Of a stretch of DNA of 64,000 nt, positions 56,660 to 64,000 are shown piece by piece (positions within the stretch are counted from its first letter, which is position 1; every line of letters begins with the position of its first letter). This DNA is from Fragilaria radians. Lineage: Eukaryota > Bacillariophyta > Fragilariophyceae > Fragilariales > Fragilariaceae. The notes beneath the pieces are model-generated. The model was not told the origin of the DNA and searched no databases. It worked only from the letters and a program-made list of their open reading frames with translations. The DNA lies in assembly GCA_900642245.1 (NCBI GenBank), contig CAAAJI010000007.1, positions 395,717-459,716 on the forward strand, read 5' to 3'. The position numbers and the translations under genes were made by a program.

Positions 56660-57127
56660 GTAAGGACACTATAGGTAAAAGTAAAATTAACTTCTTGAAA
56701 AATAAACTCACATTGAAAGTCAAATAGAGCTATCTACGCTTCATGAATGCTCAGCAGTTTTTACATCACTATAGTAGGTACTCATTTCGTATATGACTCT
56801 TTTCAGAAAGAGATGAAACCTGCAACCAACGTCCGAAAAAACTGATTGGGGAGAACAATATAAACGGTAAAGAAAGGTAATCAAACTCGATACCATAGCA
56901 GAATCAAATGGAGTGCTCTCGCAATAGGCCTAAATCAAAAATAGGCGCTAAGGGTGAAACAAAATTAGAAAGTTAATTCTGTAAAGTGTGGATGAAGATT
57001 CCAGATTTATGGCGTAAATTTTTTGGGCCATACCTAAGGGCTCTGTCCGTCATGCGGCAATACTGTTTTTCGATTAAAAAAATTGTTCAATTCCGTACTT
57101 TGTTCAATTTGACATTCTCTACTCCAG

Positions 57128-58849
57128 ATGCTGATAGGAGCGACAACAATCCATTTGCAGCATGAATTTTTCTTGCTCTTGTCGCTATGTATGTTAACTG
57201 CCTCGAGTCTTGCAGGGATGTATCGAAGATCCTTCGGAACTGTCGGTGATGTTTTGTATATCCTTTTATCGTCAGGTTGGCTCTCGCGTCATATTTTCTT
57301 TCGATATCTATACACAACCAATACGACGTCAACGAAATCTCGAAATTTCTATGGCGTCGTTGTTCATTGGATTACCAAAATTTCTGTTGCTGGGCAGTAT
57401 TTTGACGCGCCTGACTTCAGTGTCGTAAATCGAGGATTGGGAATTTCTCAAGTTGACGACGTCCTCAATCCATCGAACCAAATTTCTTTTCCAAATGTGA
57501 CATTTGCTGTCAGCCTATTGAGGGTATACGTGATGGATCCTTTGCTAAGGCTAGTTGGCCGCTCAAGTTTTCCTCTTGATTTTAATGGTTCCTTTCAGAA
57601 TCTTAAGTCACATCAATTGTTTCAAAAGATTTCTCAATCCATTCCACCAATCCAAATGATGGTTGCCATTTTTTCACTCGGCTTTTGTTTGTACTTTTTT
57701 CAAGGAAAAGGAGGTATTTTTGAGGTTATCCGGTTTTCCATGTCGCTGAGTTTAGGGGAGAGCGAGCCTAGTGAAGTTTTACCCAAAGGGACGTACGAGC
57801 CCATGCTACCTGCCTCATGGATACGAACATGCTTATACATGTCATGTGGGCCAACAATACTAAGTATTTTATTCTATGGGCGAATCTTTCTTCCCATACC
57901 AGACTTGGTAGCAGGGACAAATGTCCTTAAGAGTATTCGAAATGAAGCAAAACGGATTGCTACGGTAAGGGCATATAATTCTTTAGAAAACTTGATGCCT
58001 TAAGGCTCACTTGAATTGTTTTTCGTGAAGTAGAAATCTCAGAGGGCGAAAAGTCAGAAGGAGCAACAAGATGGACCTTGGGCTGAAAGTTACAAATCGA
58101 TTGTTGGTGAAAATAGATTTCGTCTTGCATGCATCGTTTCTTTACTACGTACACTTGATGCGATTCTCTGTTGTTTTCTTCTTCCTCGAACTTCTTATGT
58201 ATGCAGAGTTACTGGACACTGTCCTTCTATGCCCACTATGGCGCAACTGTCAAGAACACTTTATCCTCAAGGAATAACAGGAGTCCTTCGAGATGATCAA
58301 GGTTATACCAGCCAATCTTTTTCTATAAATTCGGATTCTGTATCTGCATTCTTTACGATTTTGTCTCTAATTTTCATTACAAATGCTCTTTTATTGGCAC
58401 AACTTATTACATTGAATCGATCCTATCTTGCTATCATGGGACATTTGGCCGGAGAATGGAAGTTAGTGGGGAATAAGCAAGTAGAATCGGCAACTCCATG
58501 GGATCCTCGTCGAAGATTCAAAAAGGGTGATTTGGTTGTTGACTCATCAAGAATGTTTGGAAATCTTGTGTACATGGCGACTACAAATTCTCCTGAAGGA
58601 AGACCATTCGACTTATTTTTGCGAGCAACAAATTACTTGTTTCGAAACGAATTAGGTCAGCAATCCACATCTGCTCTTATATACTTGACATTCAAAATAC
58701 ATTTGTGCTTTATGCTGTCGATTTTCGCTACAATCATCTACTACGCTTCTCATGGTTACCATACACAATCTCTTACGATCTCCTTGATGGCCAACATGTT
58801 TGCATGCGTTGGTATTCTCTACACAGGTGTGCTAATCGTCAAGAGCTAA
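57128..58849 (+). CDS. Multi-pass membrane protein of unknown function
   Basis: Two clear exons, 57128-57964 and 58034-58849, around a 69-bp intron (donor GTAAGG, acceptor GAAGTAG). The phase-0 join gives 550 residues. I count about nine hydrophobic segments, among them FFLLLSLCMLTASSLAG (~14-30), GDVLYILLSSGWLS, MMVAIFSLGFCLYFF, LYMSCGPTILSILFYG, FTILSLIFITNALLLAQLI, IHLCFMLSIFATIIYYA and MANMFACVGILYTGVLIV. A charged loop follows the splice join (KSQRAKSQKEQQDGPWAE). Another loop before the last helices contains WDPRRRFKKGDLVVDSSRMFG. No transporter, channel or enzyme signature was recognised. The ATG at 57128 sits exactly at an acceptor, so this may be the second exon (see 56543-56659). 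The gene is convergent with the DUF493 gene, with 28 bp between stops. Confidence 0.65.
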
Positions 58850-58877
58850 AAACTGTGGCAAGTGAAGTTAATAGAAG

Positions 58878-59456
58878 CTAGTATTTGAATACGGTCATTT
58901 CTAGCTTGTCTAATTCTTCGTATATGGTATTGATCAGAGCTGAGCTCTCGATTTCTACTTTCACAGATACTCTAGTAAAGGACTTCCCCCTAGGGGTGCT
59001 TTGACATTGCAGGGATGCTTCGTTATTTGACTGATTTCGTATAATATCCTCCACTTGTTTGGTGTACATTTTCATCAATTCATCGTCTCCGTTTGTTCTA
59101 CCTACGGCCGTGAATGTAAACTCAGTGGGAAACTGAAGCATCGCATTTAATATATTGCCGTCTTGACGCTCATTATCGACCCCATTCTCAGGATCAAACA
59201 CCCCCATCAAGGCGTTTACCTTATATTTGAACCGATCGGTTAAGTCGGAACTGCGATCAGCAAATTGTGCGGAATTTGACTGAGAAGGGATTATTTCATC
59301 ACCATCAACGTTTCGACAACTAATAAGTGACGTGAGCTTTTTCCCGTCAATCAAATTGTAAAAGGACGATGAGGCTTTCTCCAACGTCAAGAGGAGGCAA
59401 GCAATCTGTAGAAGATTGAATGAAATATAATTCTTCATCATTGTTGATTCCCTCAT
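58878..59456 (-). CDS. Plastid-targeted DUF493 (YbeD-like) protein
   Basis: Single-exon 192-residue protein from the ATG at 59456 (a second ATG, five codons on, is equally possible). The N-terminus MMKNYISFNLLQIACLLLTLEKASSSFYNL is a signal peptide ending at ASSS|F, which resembles the ASAFAP motif with phenylalanine at +1 that marks plastid import in diatoms. The following ~75 residues are polar and transit-peptide-like. Residues ~101-192 match the DUF493/UPF0250 fold: NAMLQFPTEFTFTAVGR, a helix DELMKMYTKQVEDII, LQCQSTPRGKSFTRVSVKVEIES, and ALINTIYEELDKLEMTVFKY at the end. Bacterial relatives (YbeD) lie beside lipoate genes; the plastid function is unknown. Presence of this gene supports a secondary-plastid alga. 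Confidence 0.85.
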   Translation of the reverse strand: MRESTMMKNYISFNLLQIACLLLTLEKASSSFYNLIDGKKLTSLISCRNVDGDEIIPSQSNSAQFADRSSDLTDRFKYKVNALMGVFDPENGVDNERQDGNILNAMLQFPTEFTFTAVGRTNGDDELMKMYTKQVEDIIRNQSNNEASLQCQSTPRGKSFTRVSVKVEIESSALINTIYEELDKLEMTVFKY

Positions 59457-60889
59457 GATGCTGACATAAAAACACCTAGAATCGGCAACGTCAGGTTTGT
59501 GAGAAAGAAAAGAAACGAGAAACCATAAGGCTATGGGATTTCAAAACAGTACGCCAACATAACATTAAGGAAACGAAACCATCATGTGAAATTTCTAATT
59601 CCAGATTATTTTTACCTATTCGGCAATTGCTCATAGATTATCTTCCGTTAAGTTTACTCTCAACTAAAAACAACAATGACTACAAATGCTACTATAAAAA
59701 CTTGCCCTATTCAACCCTCAAACCACTTCACAAGAAAATTAGCCATGAGCGTTCTGTACGTTTAATTGCTTATATTATGGAGCAAATTTCCGCTGCATTG
59801 TAATTTGCTCTTACAACAAGAATCTTGACAAACTTTTTATCAACTTGTTCTTTTATGAAGCAATACTCAGTGCTGATGTTCCTGGTATGGACACTTGAAG
59901 AAGCATTCTCAGCCAAGTTTTCTTACAATTGTTGCTATTTATAGCAATGGCTGGAAGTTTGACTGAAATTATCTAACCTTATAAAATTTGTACGCAAATC
60001 CAGTCTCCTTCAAAGCCTTTGACATTGAAAAATAATCCACTTTGTTGGTTTGATGAAGTAACACCCTTCTGTCCAATTGCCCTCCAATAGATTGGAACAT
60101 TCAACAAATACAGGATGAAGCTGATGACGCTAATTTATCTTTTCTGAATCATCTGCACAGCCAATGTCAATCTAGACCACAATATCTCAATCTTCTTCTC
60201 ATGTCTTTGGTTTAGACAAAAAGCTTAGTATCAAGCAAACGTCAGCCAACTTGGCTAAAGGAAAATCTAGAACCTTTAGGAGTCACTCTGATCTACATCA
60301 CTCAATGGTATCCTTTACAGAGAAAAGTATCTTTAAAATCTTTAGCTTAGATTTGCTTGTAGCCATAAACCACTTTTCTGACTAAAAATTCACTTTTCAT
60401 TTTTATCCTTCGTATGTTATAGACATTAAGGGCATTGGATTGAAATAATTTTCAAGTGAAAAATGTGATCATATTACTTCAGCTTTGGACAAGTCATCCT
60501 ATTCATAGGTCAATTAACTATCCATATTTCATGGTGTATGCACCAATATCATGGAAAGGTACATCACAAAGGCAACTCATACTTTGATTACAGAAGTTGA
60601 GAATTATGCAATGAAAGGAACGGTTCGAGAGAGGTTTTTCTGCAAGCAATACCAATGGGAAAACCTTTAATAAATCAATTGATGCACGTCTGTGGCCTTC
60701 TTCTCTTAGGCTTCCCTTAATAACGCATCTTTAGAAGCAAAAGTAGCCGGGGACAAATAGAGGGCGTTACAGATGAAGAAAAAGAATAGTGAGAGACTGC
60801 TGCAAAAAGAGTAGATGGAGGCACATAAGAGTTCTTACTAAGTACATGTGAGTTCATACTAAGTACAAGTGAGGAGGAAAGCTTGACAT
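59457..60889. other. Intergenic, may contain a lost 5' part of a copia copy
   Basis: AT-rich. No LTR could be recognised upstream of the copia remnant that begins near 60.9 kb. No gene, RNA or tandem repeat seen. Confidence 0.4.
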
Positions 60890-62480
60890 CTTGCCCAAAT
60901 TTGTTGATTACGGACACTGCAGCCACGGCTCATATGACTTCCTATTACACGGGCTTGATTGATGACTAGAAATTGCCTGAATCTGATTTGATTGGCATTG
61001 GATCACAGGAAGAAGCCAAGGAAGTTACAAATGTAGTGGGAACAATTAATGACAAAGGAGAGCAAATTTGGGTTAGGATTCAAGATGTGACAACACTTAA
61101 CAATGGTCACCTGAATTTATTCAATATTAGTCAAATGTTCAACAAAGGATGGAAACTGATTGAAGATGAAGAATAAGTCAGCATGGTTAAATTGTGTTTG
61201 ATATCAAGGTAGCAAAGCAGAAAGGTAAGGTACATGCCACTAAAATCAAAAGAGATCAGGAGTATTACTGTTTGATTGGTACTGAAAACATCGTCAAAAT
61301 TCCTGTCAATGATGCCCATTTATAAACTTGGTCACATGTCAGTTCAAGCAACAAAAGCAGCTACAAATGCATTGAACTGAAAACTTACCTGCAAAAGGTC
61401 TGAAACGCCTATGCAGAAGGCAAGCAGAAGGATATCATTGCAAGGACTAAAGCAAAACAAAACAACAAAGGAAAATGGGAGAATATTTTTGTACATAAGA
61501 TTGGTAAGTAAAACCGAATGTCCCGAAGTAGAAAGCCTACCAAAACCCTACTTGAAAAGAGTTGTTTACAAAACGTAACTAGATGAAATTCTTAGACTTT
61601 TTCACATTGAAAAGTGGAATGATCAAGCCAAAAGACCCAATAATGGTGGGGGAAATGAAACATGGGAAAAGCACATTAAAAGTTTGAATTAGAAGCTAAA
61701 TATAAATATTGCATATACAGGGAGACACTCCCCAACGAAATAGTTTGGCAGGCGACGGTTTTATAGAATTGTAAATAGGGGACGAGTTATGATGAATTCA
61801 AAAATGTCCCGAACAAGTTTCAGTATATGCTGTGGAGGGAGGATTTTTAGACTGCAACCATGTTACACGGAGCGATAGTTGCAACTACTAGCAAGCTGAC
61901 AGACAAGCGGTACAAACATTCGGGCAATTCTAATCTACGTTTCTTAAATCACTTAAGGACATGGGAAGAAGTAAAACTTGAAGAGAAAAGAGAATCAAAA
62001 ACAAGTAATGATAGGGGACGCACACGCATGCTTGTGGGATATCCCAATTTGCATACAAGAAAGAATAAAAAAATGTGGGATTCTAGGTGAAAACTTGAAC
62101 TTATTTCCTGTAATGTCATTTGGCTCAAGAAAGTGTTCTTTAAGAATATTCAGCATCCATACTAATTTAAAGACTTCAACTGAGGCAATCGAAACAGAGG
62201 ATAACATCGAAACTGAAAAACAGAACAAAGCATTGCAAGTATTGAAACCAAATAGAACAATTTATGAGCTCAAACAATCCACTGAAGCCTTCTGGAGTGA
62301 AGTTTAAAACAATGAAGGCAATAGGATTCCAGCAAAGCTACGGAGATCAATCTTGCTACTGAAAGACTGTGGAACGGATATAGATTGTCTGTCTGTCGTA
62401 GGTCAAAGACAGTTTGTTTCATGACAAAGAAAAGGATGTGGTAGGTTTCTGAATTTACTAGAGACCTAAGATCATACAAT
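60890..62480 (+). pseudogene. Decayed Ty1/copia element of a second lineage
   Basis: The + strand, read across stops and frame changes, follows the copia order. The protease is LITDTAATAHMTSYYTGL (~60905), followed by VVGTINDKGEQIW and LNNGHLNLFNISQMFNKGW (~61035-61150). There is a poorly kept integrase region and an integrase C-terminal piece DRGRTRMLVGY...MWDSR (~62008-62087). Then come PNRTIYELKQSTEAFW and, in the next frames, pieces of the early reverse transcriptase (~62250-62400). The catalytic polymerase motif and RNase H are gone or unreadable. The sequence differs from the intact element at 32-38 kb, so this is another family. Many stops show old decay. Confidence 0.7.
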
Positions 62481-62944
62481 TTTCCATGATCAAAGCTTTA
62501 AAAGTGGAGAATTAAGATTTCTAAGAATGAGGCCGTCAAAGAACAAAATCATGTCCCTTCAAATATGCATTCCTTGCCGCTTAGAATCATTGGTGTGGAA
62601 TACTATCAATTTAACTAGGAAGGATAAAGCACTGAAAAAACAAAAGGAAATTATACTGATGAAAAGCTTTGAATTTGCAAGTTTGAGAAATTTCAATAGC
62701 ATACCTCACATAGTACGATAGGCTTAGACGATATCTTATCGTTCTCAAATCATATCTTGCATAAATGATTAATAGTCATTTAGTCTCCTTTTATTATGTT
62801 CCAATTGTAAACATCTATTGCTGGAATGAATACTTATTACGAGTACATTGCAATCGAATGGGTATCCGGAGAAATTGCTCGTAGGGGAAATATACATCAA
62901 TGCAAATTGTGAATCCAAAAATAACTCTGTAATCTTCCTACCAG
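62481..62944. other. Probable further remnant, unresolved
   Basis: A 64-codon frame at 62527-62721 (lysine-rich, LTRKDKALKKQKEIILMK) continues on the + strand after the copia remnant and may belong to it, but no motif supports this. Confidence 0.3.
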
Positions 62945-63185
62945 AAACGATTCCTTGACACAACTATTCCATCCAGCGATAACGGGTACTATTAAATGCG
63001 AATTATTGCAAGGCACAAATGAAAAAGATTTTGTCTTTCTTGATAGCCCGAATAAAATATCATCCAAAATGCTTTATGACAAAATGCATTATAAATTCAG
63101 ATCAAATTTGATCAATTCGCTTCCACCAGATATACCCAAATGTAGCATACTTGAGAAGTTTTTCTTTTTATCATTACGAAGATAA
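62945..63185 (+). CDS. Doubtful exon-like frame
   Basis: After an acceptor-like TCTTCCTACCAG, the + strand is open for 80 codons (QLFHPAITGTIKCELL, DFVFLDSPNKISSKML, SLPPDIPKCSILEKFF) to a TAA. Composition is more protein-like than the surroundings, but there is no ATG at the start, no linked exon and no recognised family. Confidence 0.25.
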
Positions 63186-64000
63186 TTAGAATAATAATTA
63201 TGGTTAGTCAAAATTTATTGGATGAATGGAGTTTAGCTTTTCTAATTTAACTCATCTTCTTCATACTGATTCAGGTAAAGAGGTAAAGTAGCCACATAGA
63301 CTTTTGATTGAACAGATCGGATGGAAGTCCTCTTTGTATCATCACAACGTATGACATTAACGTGAATTGTAGCAATTGTAAGTCAGTAAGCAAGGGGATT
63401 ATCCTCACCTGGATTTCACTCTTAGATTCAGAAAGAAACTCCAACAATAATCTGAGTAATCACCAACAGCAAGTAGCCAAATCTGCACTTCAATGCAGTT
63501 CTTTATCATCAAGCAAGTATCCTTACTTTACTGAGATTCTCGCTTGGCGATGTCAATTCACTTTTTTTTAGTTAAGATTCCAATCAACTTGCAAATTATT
63601 GGTCGATGAATAACATAAATATTGACCCCCGTCGCAAAATCTTTTTATAAAACTATGTCAAGCGACAGGGAAACTGAGCCCTTTTTATGAAGAAATGAAG
63701 CTCATTTGTTGAGTGACTTAAATCTTATTGTGAGTGACTTACTAAAAGAGAAACATGTACCCCCAAATTTGGGTATAAATGAGATTTCATTCAACATAAC
63801 GTCCAGTTAAAACCGACCATTTGCTTGATTATGCCCCTTGGGACTACCATCTTTGGTTTCAGGTGACCTACTTTGACTAAGATCAAGAAGCAGATCCCTT
63901 GCACAATAGGTTGTAAGCAATGACAGCTTAATTATAAAATATTATGCTAGGAGATGTGAGTGTGTATGGGTACAAGGAGACGTCCTGCACCGTTAGTGCA
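63186..64000. other. Right end, no gene recognised
   Basis: An 87-codon frame at 63308-63571 has no motif and starts at a non-ATG triplet. The rest is AT-rich and empty as far as I can see. Confidence 0.45.

Noticed and set aside
1..64000. CRISPR arrays, operons, bacterial promoters or integrons
   Set aside because: The window is clearly eukaryotic (introns, nuclear domain proteins, LTR element); no regularly spaced repeats were seen.

Overview
The window is 64 kb of AT-rich, gene-poor eukaryotic nuclear DNA, most likely from a diatom or a close photosynthetic stramenopile. I infer this from four things. A nearly complete Ty1/copia element is of the diatom (CoDi-like) type. Introns are short with GT..AG ends (63-110 bp, one of 276 bp). 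A plastid-type protein carries a signal peptide followed by an ASAFAP-like motif. Two regulator architectures (RING + 'RWT' motif + GAF-like; KIX + TAZ + bromodomain) are ones I associate with stramenopiles. The genus is not assignable by eye. There is one assembly gap (7523-7779).

Layout, left to right. A 5'-truncated protein-kinase-like gene (1-626, +) is followed by the ribosome-biogenesis factor CMS1/CMSS1 (3353-2571, -). A 6.6-kb transposon graveyard comes next: a copia polyprotein remnant on +, a non-LTR endonuclease remnant on - and the gap. Then a three-exon KIX/TAZ/bromodomain co-regulator (14056-9984, -), an unrecognised degraded gene near 18 kb (-), a secreted or membrane PC-esterase (23332-21746, -), one copy of a noncoding repeat (28-29.3 kb) and an ALKBH7-like dioxygenase (29934-30746, +, two exons).

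The centre holds a young copia element (37847-32341, -) with 260-bp LTRs differing at two positions and a 5-bp target-site duplication. Then come a beta-propeller membrane protein (41198-42679, +), a RING/GAF regulator (45349-47795, +, two exons), a second copy of the noncoding repeat (48.2-49.7 kb), a single-domain Pin1-type isomerase (50663-50316, -), an SPX protein (51544-52890, +, two exons), an RNase H-fold protein (54525-55541, +), a multi-pass membrane protein (57128-58849, +, two exons and probably an upstream third) and a plastid-targeted DUF493 protein (59456-58878, -). The right end is a second, badly decayed copia copy and apparently empty sequence.

The genes look like ordinary single nuclear genes, not an operon or pathway cluster. 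Shared themes are transcription control (KIX/TAZ/bromo; RING/GAF), phosphate and phospho-signalling (SPX, Pin1, kinase-like) and organelle proteins (ALKBH7, DUF493). The most unusual signal is in the intact copia element. The stretch right after its 5' LTR, where a tRNA primer normally pairs, is a perfect 15-nt inverted match to the inside of its own LTR and has no TGG start. This hints at a self-priming (Tf1-like) or genome-folding mechanism. Exon joins were worked out by eye from frame and splice consensus and have no transcript support here.
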